Assembly (NCBI GenBank): GCA_937127125.1
Contig: CAKZLO010000005.1
Location: 1 to 36,421 of the forward strand
Direction of reading: 5' to 3'
Length of the DNA: 36,421 nucleotides
Source of the DNA: an uncultured Ardenticatenia bacterium
GTDB lineage: Bacteria; Chloroflexota; Anaerolineae; 4572-78; NAK82
The notes below the pieces were generated by a model, which saw only the letters and a program-made list of their open reading frames with translations, ran no database searches and was not told the DNA's origin. Numbering within the stretch: position 1 is the first letter of the stretch; each line of letters begins with the position of its first letter. Of this stretch, positions 1-7,883 are shown piece by piece. The position numbers were made by a program, and so were the translations under genes.

Positions 1-4
1 ATAA

Positions 5-10
5 TATAAT
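5..10 (+). promoter_or_regulatory. Candidate -10 box upstream of the pilin genes
   Basis: A perfect TATAAT lies at the extreme left edge, 76 bases before the first pilin start. Any -35 element would be outside the window, so this is only half a promoter. A short hairpin (CACGG at 42-46 with CCGTG at 54-58) follows in the presumed leader. Confidence 0.4.
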
Positions 11-86
11 TGAAAATGATGGAGGAGTGCCACAGCGAGATCACGGCAGCAGCCCGTGGGGACGGTTAGGAGAGGGGGAGCGTTTG

Positions 87-308
87 ATGATTCCATTGCT
101 TCGCACAGACATCGTTCATCATAAGTGGCAGCACCTTGTGGACACGCTCAGGCGCGAGACAGGCCAGGACCTGATTGAATACGGGCTGCTCGCCGGGCTG
201 ATCGCGCTGGTGGCCGTTGCTGCCGTGCACCTGACGGGCGTCGAGATCGGCAACTGGTGGGCCTACATCGGCAATCGCGTCAGCGAGCTGTTGGGCGGCC
301 AGGGGTGA
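87..308 (+). CDS. flp: Flp-type pilin, first copy
   Basis: A 73-aa small pilin, the structural subunit of a Tad/Flp pilus. It has a basic leader of about 26 residues, then the Flp processing signature G/QDLIEY, with Glu5 and Tyr6 of the mature protein intact, and a hydrophobic helix (GLLAGLIALVAVAAV). Cleavage would be after the Gly, by the prepilin peptidase at 13796. I chose the ATG at 87 because AGGAGAGGGGGAG (68-80) is well placed before it; an upstream GTG at 27 would add 20 unconvincing residues and has its purine run too close. The mature part ends in a short tail with two Trp. A second pilin follows after a 191-base gap. Confidence 0.85.
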   Translation: MIPLLRTDIVHHKWQHLVDTLRRETGQDLIEYGLLAGLIALVAVAAVHLTGVEIGNWWAYIGNRVSELLGGQG

Positions 309-499
309 CCCGCGTGACGCGCGGCGCAGGCGGGAAAGGAGGTTGACGCTAGCGGGGTAAGGTAAGCATCAACCGGGTCTTCAGGAGGAGGCGGGCAATG
401 CGCCTGCCGCAGGATGGCCGTTTAGGCCGCTTTTCGGGATGCGTTGACAAAAAAAAACTATTCACGATTGAGGGGTAAGGCCCCAAGGAGGAGAACCAC
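309..499 (+). promoter_or_regulatory. Structured spacer between the two pilin genes
   Basis: No gene is visible here. The stretch holds several pairings: GCAGGCG (326-332) with CGCCTGC (401-407), and inside it GGTTGA (341-346) plus GCT (348-350) with AGC (365-367) plus TCAACC (369-374), leaving a 14-base purine-rich loop. A small GGCC/GGCC hairpin followed by TTTT lies at 416-434. TTGACA occurs at 444-449 just before a run of A, but no good -10 box lies at the correct distance. It could be a regulated or processed leader for the second pilin; it matches no riboswitch class I recognise. Confidence 0.35.
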
Positions 500-685
500 A
501 TGTTTGCTCTATACTATCTGCGCAATTGGTTGAAGTGCCAACGCGGCCAGGACCTGATCGAGTACGCCCTGTTGGCCGGGTTCATCGCGCTTGCGGCTGT
601 CTTGGCTGTGATGGCGACAGGTCAGGGTGTTAACACACTTTTTGAGGCTGTTAGGACCCAGGTGGAGGAGGCTGCCGGCCAGTGA
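500..685 (+). CDS. flp: Flp-type pilin, second copy
   Basis: A 61-aa pilin with the same signature as its neighbour: leader of 15 residues ending in Gly, then QDLIEYALLAGFIALAA. Its size is closer to a classical Flp major pilin than the first copy, so it is the better candidate for the main filament subunit. The start is fixed by AAGGAGGAG (484-492), eight bases before the ATG. The polar tail (EAVRTQVEEAAGQ) is typical of Flp subunits. A strong hairpin follows the stop codon and may stabilise this transcript relative to the genes downstream. Function is known for the family; which copy dominates is inference. Confidence 0.9.
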   Translation: MFALYYLRNWLKCQRGQDLIEYALLAGFIALAAVLAVMATGQGVNTLFEAVRTQVEEAAGQ

Positions 686-699
686 TTAGCTGCCCCGTT

Positions 700-732
700 G
701 CGGGGTGACAGGAGTTCTTCCTGTCACCCCGC
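700..732 (+). promoter_or_regulatory. 14-bp perfect hairpin after the second pilin
   Basis: GCGGGGTGACAGGA (700-713) pairs perfectly with TCCTGTCACCCCGC (719-732) around a five-base loop. No T-run follows on the plus strand, so it is not a textbook intrinsic terminator. Its place between an abundant pilin and the pseudopilin gene suits a transcript-stabilising or attenuating element. Confidence 0.6.
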
Positions 733-782
733 TCGCCCGAGGTGGAATTAACGCTAACAAGTTACTGGTAGAAGGATCATCT

Positions 783-1205
783 GTGAAGCGTTGGGTGCAG
801 CGTGAATACACGCGCGGGCAGGACCTGATCGAGTTCGCGCTCATCCTGCCGCTGCTCCTGTTGCTGCTCACCGGCATCATGGAGTTCGGCCTGGCCATCA
901 TGGCCTACAACACAGTGGCCAACGCGGCGCGCGAGGGGGCGCGCTACGGCATCGTGCGCGTCGAGGCCGCCGACTGCGCCGACGATTATGCCGAGCACGC
1001 CGCCGCCATCGAGGACGCCGCGCGCCGCCTGACCGTCGGCCTGGATCAGGACCGGCTGGACATCGTGGTCTCCTGCCCGGCGGCGCGCACGCTGCAGGTG
1101 GAAGCCACTTACGTGCATCAGTTCATCACTGCTCCCGTCCTTATGGCGCTCGGCGGGGACGGGACGTTGCCCATGTACACCGTTTCGACCATGTATCTGG
1201 AGTGA
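783..1205 (+). CDS. tadE: TadE-like pseudopilin
   Basis: A 140-aa minor pilin-like protein. Residues 1-11 form a basic leader, followed by G/QDLIEF and a long hydrophobic helix (ALILPLLLLLLTGIMEFGLAI), then the TadE signature AYNTVANAAREGARYG. The rest is a soluble extracytoplasmic domain with two Cys in the middle, able to form a disulfide. TadE proteins are processed by the prepilin peptidase and are needed for Tad pilus assembly. I prefer the GTG at 783, preceded by GAAGGA (771-776), over an upstream GTG at 705 that would lie inside the hairpin and add 26 residues. A second TadE-like gene lies at 12180. Confidence 0.85.
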   Translation: MKRWVQREYTRGQDLIEFALILPLLLLLLTGIMEFGLAIMAYNTVANAAREGARYGIVRVEAADCADDYAEHAAAIEDAARRLTVGLDQDRLDIVVSCPAARTLQVEATYVHQFITAPVLMALGGDGTLPMYTVSTMYLE

Positions 1206-1218
1206 GGATGGAATTATT

Positions 1219-2097
1219 ATGACGCGAATGCGGGGTTGTGTCTGGTTGGCCGCCGGGCTGATCGTTGCCCTGCTGGCCGGCTTTGCTGCCTACGTGACGC
1301 TCAACCGCGCGGCGACGGTGCGCGGCGGCGGTGCCGCTGCCGGGCCGCAGGTCTCGGTGGTGGTGGCAGCGCGCGCCGTGGCGGTGCGCAGCCAGCTCAC
1401 CGCCCAGGACGTGCAGCTCAAGCAGCTGCCGGTGGAGCTGGTGCCGCAGGGCGCGCTGCGCGAGGTGAAACAGGCCGAAGGACGCATCACACTAGTGGAC
1501 CTCTACCCGGGCGAGATCCTGCTGGAACAGCGCCTGGTGAACCCCAACATGCTCACCGCTAACGGGCGCTACGCGCTCCTTATGGCGGCGGATCAGGTGT
1601 TGATGGCCTTTCCCGCTGAGGACCTGATGAGCCGTGTCGGTGTGCTCAAGCCGGGCGATCACGTGGACTTGCTCTTCTCGCTCAACTTCCCGGTCAACCG
1701 CAGCGTGGCAGCGCTGGGAGCTGAGGGGGGCGGCGAGGCGGGAGGCGGCGAGGAGGAACAGGCGACCTTCAACCTGCTACAGAACGTCACCATCGCCGCC
1801 ATCGTGGCGCAGCGTCCGGCAGCCACCACCCGGACGGTCGGGATCGGTGCCGCGGCCACCCCGACGCCGCAGCCGGGGGCCACGGCGCAGCCGGTGGCGC
1901 CGCAGACGCCGCCCGAGGCGCTGCTGCTCACCGTCAGCCCACAGGACGCGCTGCTGCTCAAGTATGCGCTGGACGCAGGCGGCAAGGTGGACATCGTGCT
2001 GCGCGCGCCCGGCGTCGAGCAGCCCTTCAGAGTGGAGCCGGTGGATGTCGATTACTTGATCAACAAGTATCGCATCCCGACGCAGATCGGGCGGTGA
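1219..2097 (+). CDS. cpaB: Pilus assembly protein CpaB/RcpC
   Basis: A 292-aa protein with an N-terminal membrane anchor (residues about 7-27), a SAF domain (about 45-105, with VVAARAVAVRSQLTAQDV and GEILLEQRLV), and the RcpC-type domain beginning near LMAFPAEDLMSRVGVLKPGDHVD. In Gram-negative Tad systems CpaB works on the outer side of the membrane together with the secretin. Here no secretin gene is present, so its role must be different or limited to the cell wall zone. A Thr/Pro/Ala/Gln-rich linker interrupts the C-terminal half. It starts 13 bases after tadE and shares its operon. A 169-base spacer with no recognisable gene separates it from the next gene. Confidence 0.85.
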   Translation: MTRMRGCVWLAAGLIVALLAGFAAYVTLNRAATVRGGGAAAGPQVSVVVAARAVAVRSQLTAQDVQLKQLPVELVPQGALREVKQAEGRITLVDLYPGEILLEQRLVNPNMLTANGRYALLMAADQVLMAFPAEDLMSRVGVLKPGDHVDLLFSLNFPVNRSVAALGAEGGGEAGGGEEEQATFNLLQNVTIAAIVAQRPAATTRTVGIGAAATPTPQPGATAQPVAPQTPPEALLLTVSPQDALLLKYALDAGGKVDIVLRAPGVEQPFRVEPVDVDYLINKYRIPTQIGR

Positions 2098-2266
2098 GCG
2101 CGGACTGCTGTTGCGGGCCGCCTGCGGGAGCCGGCAGTGCCGGTCGCTGGCCGGCGGTCGCGGCTCGCCTGGAGGTGGGGTGTCGGATACGTTTAAATTG
2201 AATCGGGCCGTGCGTGAGCGCGCGGCATCGTGCAACAAGCGGGGATAGATAAGGGAGACGACGAGA

Positions 2267-3445
2267 TTGGTAGACGGTGGAATGAGCGGGACAACGCGCC
2301 TGCTGGTGGTGGCGCGCGAACCAAGGCGCGCTGAAATCGAGCAGGCGTTGCTTGGTTGGGGTGGCGATTTGCGCGTTTTCTGGGTGGCGGAGCCGGACCT
2401 GGCGCCGGCGCGCGCCCAGGATGTGGTGCCGCACCTCATTCTGGTCGACGACGCGCCGGGCGCCGGCGATGCGGTGGCGTTGATTCGCCAGCTGACCACA
2501 CGGGTGCCCAGAGCAGCCGTCCTGGCCGTGGTGGACGAGGAGGCGATGGACCGCGCGCGCCAGGCAGTGTTGGCGGGCGCACGCGGGTTTGTCACCCGGC
2601 CGCTGCGCGCCGAGGATCTGGTGACCACCCTGCGCCAGGCGCTGGCGGGGACGCGCCCGCCGGTGGGGCCGCCGGAGCCGGAACGCGGGCGCGGCCATGT
2701 GCTGGTCTTCTGCTCGCCCAAGGGGGGCAGCGGACGCACCACGCTGGCACTCAACACCGCGGTCAGCCTGCACAAGACGACACAGCAGCCGGTGGTGCTG
2801 CTCGACGCCGACTACGCCGCGCCGGCGCTGGATGTGGCGCTCAACCTGCACACCGAGCGCAATCTGGCCGACCTGCTGCCGCGCGCCGCGCGCCTGGACG
2901 AGGATCTCCTCTCCAGCGTGCTGGCGACGCATACCTCGGGCGTGAAGGTGTTGCTGGCGCCGCCGCCCGGCGAGCTGCTGACGCCGGTGACGCCGGCGCA
3001 GATGCAGACCATCCTAACACTGCTGCGCCGCATGTTCCGCTGGGTGGTGGTGGATTTGGGCGTCGGCCTGGACGAGCTGGCGCTCAGCTTCGTCGAGAGC
3101 GCCGACCGCGCCATCGTCTCGGTGCTGCCCGAGCTGGTGGGGCTGCGCAACGCGGCGCTGCTGCTGGAGGAGCTGCGCGCGCACGGCATGCCGACGGAAC
3201 ACATCTGGGTGGTGCTCAACCGGTCCACCATGCGCGGCGGCGTGAGCAAGGGTGACATCGAGAAGCGCCTGCGGCTGGCGGTGAAGCACAGCGTGCCGGA
3301 CGACCAGCCGCTGGCGACTTACAGCATCAACCGCGGCGTGCCGCTGGTGCTGAGCCATCGCGGCAGCGCGGTGGCGCGCGCCATTGACCAGCTGGCGACG
3401 CAGCTCAGCCGCGAGCTGATAGACGGCAGCGGCCCGGCGCGGTGA
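2267..3445 (+). CDS. cpaE: TadZ/CpaE-like ATPase with receiver-like N-terminus
   Basis: A 392-aa protein of the CpaE/TadZ family, which positions the Tad machine in the cell. Residues about 10-125 look like a response-regulator fold (LILVDD near 57-62; FVTRPL near 108-113). From about 144 comes a MinD/ParA-type ATPase domain with a deviant Walker A, KGGSGRTT (152-159), then VVLLDADY and a Walker B-like VVVDLGVG. The TTG at 2267 is chosen because GGGAG (2253-2257) stands nine bases before it; the ATG at 2282 (MSGTTRLLV) is the alternative. A 307-base spacer follows before the next small gene. Confidence 0.85.
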   Translation: MVDGGMSGTTRLLVVAREPRRAEIEQALLGWGGDLRVFWVAEPDLAPARAQDVVPHLILVDDAPGAGDAVALIRQLTTRVPRAAVLAVVDEEAMDRARQAVLAGARGFVTRPLRAEDLVTTLRQALAGTRPPVGPPEPERGRGHVLVFCSPKGGSGRTTLALNTAVSLHKTTQQPVVLLDADYAAPALDVALNLHTERNLADLLPRAARLDEDLLSSVLATHTSGVKVLLAPPPGELLTPVTPAQMQTILTLLRRMFRWVVVDLGVGLDELALSFVESADRAIVSVLPELVGLRNAALLLEELRAHGMPTEHIWVVLNRSTMRGGVSKGDIEKRLRLAVKHSVPDDQPLATYSINRGVPLVLSHRGSAVARAIDQLATQLSRELIDGSGPAR

Positions 3446-3518
3446 GCACGGCGAATGGGTGTGTTGCGGAGGGTGGATCGGGAGGTGAGAGGAATGGCCC
3501 TGGGTCGTGCGTGTGCAT

Positions 3519-3630
3519 GTCCGAGCCACGCGCGCCAGATCCGAGCCACGCGCGTCAGCAAGTGGATCAGTCATGCGCGTGAGCAAGCGACCGGGCGAAT
3601 TATGACGGTCGCGGCTCGGATGGCTCGGAT
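3519..3630. repeat. Clustered ATCCGAGCC repeats in the cpaE-downstream spacer
   Basis: The 307-base spacer 3446-3752 holds a repeat cluster and otherwise nothing I can name. TCCGAGCCACGCGCG occurs at 3520 and again at 3540; two inverted copies, GGCTCGGAT, sit back to back at 3613-3630. GCGCGTGAGCAAGCG is at 3575-3589. The block ATCCGAGCC...AGCAAGTGG (3539-3565) matches 35677-35703, beside the CRISPR array, at 24 of 27 positions. Confidence 0.6.
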
Positions 3631-3752
3631 ATAGGATGGAGGTTAGCGTTTTCGGCTGGAGTGGGGTTCGGTCGGGATAGAGGCCAGTGGAAGACTGGTC
3701 GCGCACAGTACACAGCATTCTGGCACCGGAGTCGGTCCAAGGAGATGTCACC

Positions 3753-3908
3753 ATGCAACAACGACGTTTCACCAGCTATGCCTTCTTCATCCTGGCCGTC
3801 CTGGCCTTCATCATCTTCGGTCCAGTGATTGGCGACTGGACGATGGCGGTCCTTTTGGCCCTGCTGGCCATTATTGTCGCGGTGATCTTCTACCGACGCG
3901 GCAAGTAA
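3753..3908 (+). CDS. Small two-helix membrane protein, function unknown
   Basis: A 51-aa peptide that I do not recognise as a named family. It has a short basic N-terminus (MQQRRF), a first hydrophobic stretch (YAFFILAVLAFIIFGPVI), a brief turn (GDW), a second hydrophobic stretch (MAVLLALLAIIVAVIFY) and a basic end (RRGK), so it is a helical hairpin in the membrane with both ends probably cytoplasmic. The ATG at 3753 is well supported by AAGGAG about nine bases upstream; a longer reading frame from 3687 has no such site. Its place between cpaE and tadB suggests a small accessory of the pilus platform, which is inference from position only. Confidence 0.6.
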   Translation: MQQRRFTSYAFFILAVLAFIIFGPVIGDWTMAVLLALLAIIVAVIFYRRGK

Positions 3909-3929
3909 AGCGCTCTCGTACCTCCCTGA

Positions 3930-3959
3930 CCCCTCTCTGCCAACGCTCTGGCGGAGGGG
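3930..3959. repeat. Two-step hairpin between the small membrane gene and tadB
   Basis: CCCCTC (3930-3935) pairs with GAGGGG (3954-3959), and inside it GCCA (3939-3942) pairs with TGGC (3949-3952). G-rich sequence follows up to the tadB ribosome binding site. It has the look of a dispersed intergenic hairpin element or a processing site; no T-run supports termination. Confidence 0.4.
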
Positions 3960-4036
3960 CGGGGGCGCGAGCACAATCCCCTCACCTGCAGCCATGAGAG
4001 AAGCTGGGGGTGGGGGTATAGAGGAATAGAGGAGAT

Positions 4037-4984
4037 ATGATAAGCGGACCCTTGTTGGTCAGTCTGCTGGTAGCGTTGGCTGTCTTCATTATCTTCGTGG
4101 GCATCTCGCGCAGCATGCGCCACGGTGACGTGGTGGAGGCGCGCCTGGACGAGTACGGCGCCAACTGGCGCGCGCCGGTCGGCGCGGACGGGGCGGAGCC
4201 AGCGCGCCCGGGCGCTAGGCTGGAGAACCTGCTGGCCGGCTTCGGCGCCGGCCGCCGCCTGGCCGAGGCGCTCACTGTGGCCGACCTGCCCATGACCGCC
4301 ACCGAGTTCACCCTGCTGATGTTGGGCGCCGGTGTCGGCGGCTTCCTGCTCGGCACGCTCTGGCGCGGGCTGGTCGTCGGTCTCTTGCTGGGCGGGCTAG
4401 GGGTGGTGGGGCCGCTCATCTACCTGCGCATCGCGCGCAGCCGCCGCCGACAGGCCATCACCATGCAGCTGCCCGAGGTGCTCACGCTGCTGGTGGGGGC
4501 GTTGCGCGCTGGCCACGGTGTGGCGCAGGCGATCGAGATGCTGGTCGAGCAGCTGCCGCCGCCCGCCTCGCGCGAGTTCGCCCGCGTGGCGCGCGCCATG
4601 GCGCTGGGCGTGCCGCTGCCGCGCGCGCTGGATGACATGGCGCGGCGCGTCGACACCGACGACGTGGCGCTGGTGGTCACCGCCATCACCGTCCAGTACG
4701 AGATGGGCGGCAACTTGGCGCAGACGCTCGAGACGATCGGCCAGACGGTGCGCGACCGCATCACTATGCACCGTCAGATTCGCGTTCTCACGGCGCACCA
4801 GCGCCTGACCGGTTACGTGTTGGCCGGCTGGCCGATCTTCCTGGGGGTCATGTTCTACCTGCAGAACCCGGCGCGGATGGCGCGCATGTTCCAGCCGGAT
4901 ATGATCTGGTTGCCTATCGCTGCTGGGCTGATGCAGCTGATCGGCTTTCTCATCATCCGTCGCATTGTGGATATTGAAGTATGA
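4037..4984 (+). CDS. tadB: Tad platform protein TadB
   Basis: A 315-aa inner-membrane platform protein of the type II secretion F (GspF) superfamily. An N-terminal helix (about 4-22) is followed by a cytoplasmic linker, two central helices (about 95-135), the T2SF domain (QLPEVLTLLVGALRAGHGVAQAIE through MGGNLAQTLETIGQTVRDR) and two C-terminal helices. TadB and TadC form the membrane base on which TadA acts to polymerise Flp. The start follows AGAGGAG. The stop overlaps the tadC start by four bases (ATGA), indicating translational coupling. Confidence 0.9.
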   Translation: MISGPLLVSLLVALAVFIIFVGISRSMRHGDVVEARLDEYGANWRAPVGADGAEPARPGARLENLLAGFGAGRRLAEALTVADLPMTATEFTLLMLGAGVGGFLLGTLWRGLVVGLLLGGLGVVGPLIYLRIARSRRRQAITMQLPEVLTLLVGALRAGHGVAQAIEMLVEQLPPPASREFARVARAMALGVPLPRALDDMARRVDTDDVALVVTAITVQYEMGGNLAQTLETIGQTVRDRITMHRQIRVLTAHQRLTGYVLAGWPIFLGVMFYLQNPARMARMFQPDMIWLPIAAGLMQLIGFLIIRRIVDIEV

Positions 4985-5964
4985 GCAGCGTTGATCTGGC
5001 CCGTTTGATTGAGAGCAGCGCCCTGTTGTGGTCGCCGGCGACCTTCGGTGCGCTGGTGGGACTGGCCGTGCTGCTGGTGTGGGTGGCGCTGGCGCCCTCG
5101 CCCGCGGCGCAGGCGGTGGACGAGCGGCTGGAGATCTACCGTGGGGGGCTGGACATCGCGGAAGAGGAAGAGATGCACCGTCCCTTCGCCGCGCGCGTGC
5201 TGGCGCCGCTGCTGCGCAAATTCCTGAGCGCGCTGGGCCGCCTGGCACCGCTGGGCAACCTGGCGCGCACGCAGCAGCTGCTCATCTACGCCGGCGAGCC
5301 CTTCGGCATGAGCGCGCTCGACTTCGCCGGGCTGCGCCTGCTGGCGCCGGTGGTGCTGGGCGGGCTGGCCTTCCTGCTGTTGCGCCGCCTGCCCCTCAAC
5401 ACGATGCTGCCCTACCTGTTGCTGGCCATCGGGCTGGGCTATTTCCTGCCCTACATGTGGCTGCGGCGGCGCGCGCGCCGCCGCCAGCACGAGATCGCGC
5501 GCGCCCTGCCCGACGCGCTGGATATGATGACCATCGGCGTCGAGGCCGGGCTAGGCTTCGAGTCGGCCATGCTTAAAGTGGGCGAGCGCTGGGACAACGC
5601 GCTGTCGCGGGAACTGCGCCGCGTCGTCGCCGAAATGCGCGTCGGCACGCCGCGCGACGAGGCGCTGCGCCGCATGGCCGAGCGCACCGGCGTCGAGGGC
5701 GTGCGCAGCTTTGTCACGGTGTTGATTCAGTCCACCCAGCTGGGCGTGAGCATCGCCCAGGTGCTGTACACGCAGGCCGACCAGGAGCGGCTGCGGCGGC
5801 GCCAGCGCGCCGAGGAGCTGGCGCGTCAGGCGGGTGGCAAGATGGTTTTCCCGCTGGTGATCTTCATTTTCCCGGCTTTATTCGCGGTTATCCTGGGTCC
5901 GATGGTACCGGGCATCCTGAACGCGATACAGAACATCCGGGCCAGCTTCCCCCGGATGCGTTAG
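4981..5964 (+). CDS. tadC: Tad platform protein TadC
   Basis: A 327-aa partner of TadB with the same T2SF domain. It has a helix near residues 18-38, a cytoplasmic region, paired helices around 112-160, then the domain core (ALPDALDMMTIGVEAGLGFESAMLKV ... LGVSIAQVLYTQADQERLRRRQRAEE) and a final pair of helices (MVFPLVIFIFPALFAVILGP). Length and architecture fit TadC well. It begins within the last codons of tadB and is followed after only 15 bases by the TPR/propeller gene, so the platform genes and that protein are one transcription unit. Confidence 0.9.
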   Translation: MSSVDLARLIESSALLWSPATFGALVGLAVLLVWVALAPSPAAQAVDERLEIYRGGLDIAEEEEMHRPFAARVLAPLLRKFLSALGRLAPLGNLARTQQLLIYAGEPFGMSALDFAGLRLLAPVVLGGLAFLLLRRLPLNTMLPYLLLAIGLGYFLPYMWLRRRARRRQHEIARALPDALDMMTIGVEAGLGFESAMLKVGERWDNALSRELRRVVAEMRVGTPRDEALRRMAERTGVEGVRSFVTVLIQSTQLGVSIAQVLYTQADQERLRRRQRAEELARQAGGKMVFPLVIFIFPALFAVILGPMVPGILNAIQNIRASFPRMR

Positions 5965-5979
5965 AGATGAGAGGTGTGC

Positions 5980-7866
5980 ATGGCGAGCGATTCGTGGCGT
6001 GAGGGCATCCTGAAGAACGATGCGCGCTTCCAAAAGGGGCTGGCGCACCTGCAGGCGGGTGAGTGGGAGGCGGCGATTCGCACGTTTGAGGAGCTGGCGC
6101 GCGAGTTCTCCGGCAGCCCCACGCTGGAGCGTCTGCTGGAAGAAGCGCGCTTCAAGGCGAATCTCGACGCCACGGCGCGCGTCAAGCCCAAGCGCTGGGC
6201 CTTCTCGCTGCGCGACCTGATGATTCGCGGGGTGGTGGCTGTGGTGCTGGTGCTGCTGGCGATCCAGGGGGTGCAGCTCTTCCGCGCGCGCGTCGCGCCG
6301 GCGCTGGCGCAAGTGCAGCTGCAGTGGCGGATCGCCAGCCTGCAGCGCGAGGCGGATGCGCGCCTGGAAGCGGGCGACCTGGACGGCGCAGAACAGCGCT
6401 ACCGCCAGATTCTGGCGCTGGTGCCCGATTCGCAGGCGGCCAAGGACGGGTTGGCGCACGTGGCCGAAGAACGCGAGGTGCTGGCGCTCTATCAGGAGGC
6501 GGTGCGTCTGCAAGAGGCAGGCGATTATGCTGCTGCGTTGTCGCTCTACACCGACATTCTGGTGCGGCGGCCGCGCTACCGCGACGTCAGCCTGCGTGTG
6601 GACGACATCCGGCGGCGCCAGCAGCGTGACGCGCTCTTCGCTGCGGCGGAGGAGGACTATCACGCGGGCCATCTGGCCGAGGCGGCCGCCAAATACGAGC
6701 AAATTCGCACGCTGGATGTCAACTTCCAGCGTGAGTTGATTCAGCAGCGCCTCTTTGAGCTGTACATGCGCATGGGGCGGGCGCTGGTGGAACGCGACCC
6801 GCCCGCCGCCGAGGTGATTCCCACCGCGCTGGAGCTCTTCACCAAGGCGCTCGAGCTGGAACCGCGCAACAGCGAAGCTGCATTGGAGCAGCAGCTGGCC
6901 AGCGCCTATGTGGACGGCATGGCCCAATTCCAGCAGGGCAACTGGGAGGCAGCCATTGCGCGCCTCAAGGCTGTCTTTGACCTGCGACCGGATTACCTGC
7001 GCGGCCTGGTAACCAACACGCTGTATGAAGCTTACATCCGCAGCGGCGACGTCTATCGCGACGCGGGGGACTATTACTTTGCCTACGAGCGCTACCGCGC
7101 CGCCGCGGCATTGCCGGTGGCGGACACAGCGCTGGCGCGCGGTCGCATGTTCAGCATCGAGCCGCTCCTGACGCCCACCGCCACGCCGACCAACACGCGC
7201 ACGCCCACGCCCACAGCGACCAGCACGCCCTATCCGACCCTCACGCCGATCCCGTCGGCCACGGCCACGGCGACGCCTGTGCCGCTCAGCGAGTTCCACA
7301 ACCAGATCGTCTTCTTCTCCGACAACGAGGAGCAGCCCGGGCTGTGGGTGATGGACCCCACCGGCGAGAATCGGCGCTATCTCGGCGACATCAAGGTGTA
7401 TCGCGACCAGTATCAACAGCTGTGGGAGCGCGAGTCGCTTTCACCGGACGGTCGTTACCGCGCCTACGTCGGCAAGGGCGACCGCGGCAACGCGCAGATT
7501 TTCATCGCCTTTCCGCCGGACCCCAAGTGGGGTGAGATGCCACCCAAGCAGCTCACCCTCTTCACCGGCATCAGCTACGACCCGGTGTGGTCGCCCGATG
7601 GCAGCCGTATCGCCTTTGTCAGCCAGGAGAACGGTAGCGACGACATCTGGGTGATCTACACCGACGGCAAGGGAGCGCGCGCCCTGACGCGCAACACGTG
7701 GGAGTGGGACAAACATCCGTCCTGGTCGCCGGACGGCACCCGCATCGTCTTCTGGTCCAATCGTACGGGCACCAAGAACATCTTCATCATGGACGCCGGC
7801 GGCGAGAACGTGCAGAATATTAGCAACACCCCTTGGGATGAGTATGATCCGATCTGGGTGAAATAG
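5980..7866 (+). CDS. TPR - transmembrane - TPR - beta-propeller protein
   Basis: A 628-aa protein placed between tadC and tadA. An N-terminal cytoplasmic TPR-like segment (about 10-60, FQKGLAHLQAGEWEAAIRTF) precedes one membrane helix (about 81-100). Outside come several TPR units (LEAGDLDGAEQRYRQIL, LQEAGDYAAALSLYTDIL, FQQGNWEAAIARLKAVF), then a Thr/Pro-rich linker near 392-430, then TolB/PD40-type propeller repeats (SYDPVWSPDGSRIAFVS, HPSWSPDGTRIVFWSN). The TPR part may take the place of TadD; the propeller could bind envelope or pilus partners. The ATG at 5980 is supported by AGAGG at 5970-5974. No enzymatic motif is visible. Domain calls are firm, the pilus role is inferred from position. 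Confidence 0.75.
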   Translation: MASDSWREGILKNDARFQKGLAHLQAGEWEAAIRTFEELAREFSGSPTLERLLEEARFKANLDATARVKPKRWAFSLRDLMIRGVVAVVLVLLAIQGVQLFRARVAPALAQVQLQWRIASLQREADARLEAGDLDGAEQRYRQILALVPDSQAAKDGLAHVAEEREVLALYQEAVRLQEAGDYAAALSLYTDILVRRPRYRDVSLRVDDIRRRQQRDALFAAAEEDYHAGHLAEAAAKYEQIRTLDVNFQRELIQQRLFELYMRMGRALVERDPPAAEVIPTALELFTKALELEPRNSEAALEQQLASAYVDGMAQFQQGNWEAAIARLKAVFDLRPDYLRGLVTNTLYEAYIRSGDVYRDAGDYYFAYERYRAAAALPVADTALARGRMFSIEPLLTPTATPTNTRTPTPTATSTPYPTLTPIPSATATATPVPLSEFHNQIVFFSDNEEQPGLWVMDPTGENRRYLGDIKVYRDQYQQLWERESLSPDGRYRAYVGKGDRGNAQIFIAFPPDPKWGEMPPKQLTLFTGISYDPVWSPDGSRIAFVSQENGSDDIWVIYTDGKGARALTRNTWEWDKHPSWSPDGTRIVFWSNRTGTKNIFIMDAGGENVQNISNTPWDEYDPIWVK

Positions 7867-7883
7867 AGGAGGAACATAGAGGT

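Noticed and set aside
309-499. c-di-GMP riboswitch in front of the second pilin
   Set aside because: It would make biological sense, but the conserved GEMM core segments (for example GGGACGCAAAGCC) are absent, so only unspecified structure is claimed.
2098-2266. Possible promoter in the AT-rich patch near 2190 between cpaB and cpaE
   Set aside because: No pair of -35 and -10 boxes at a proper distance could be found.
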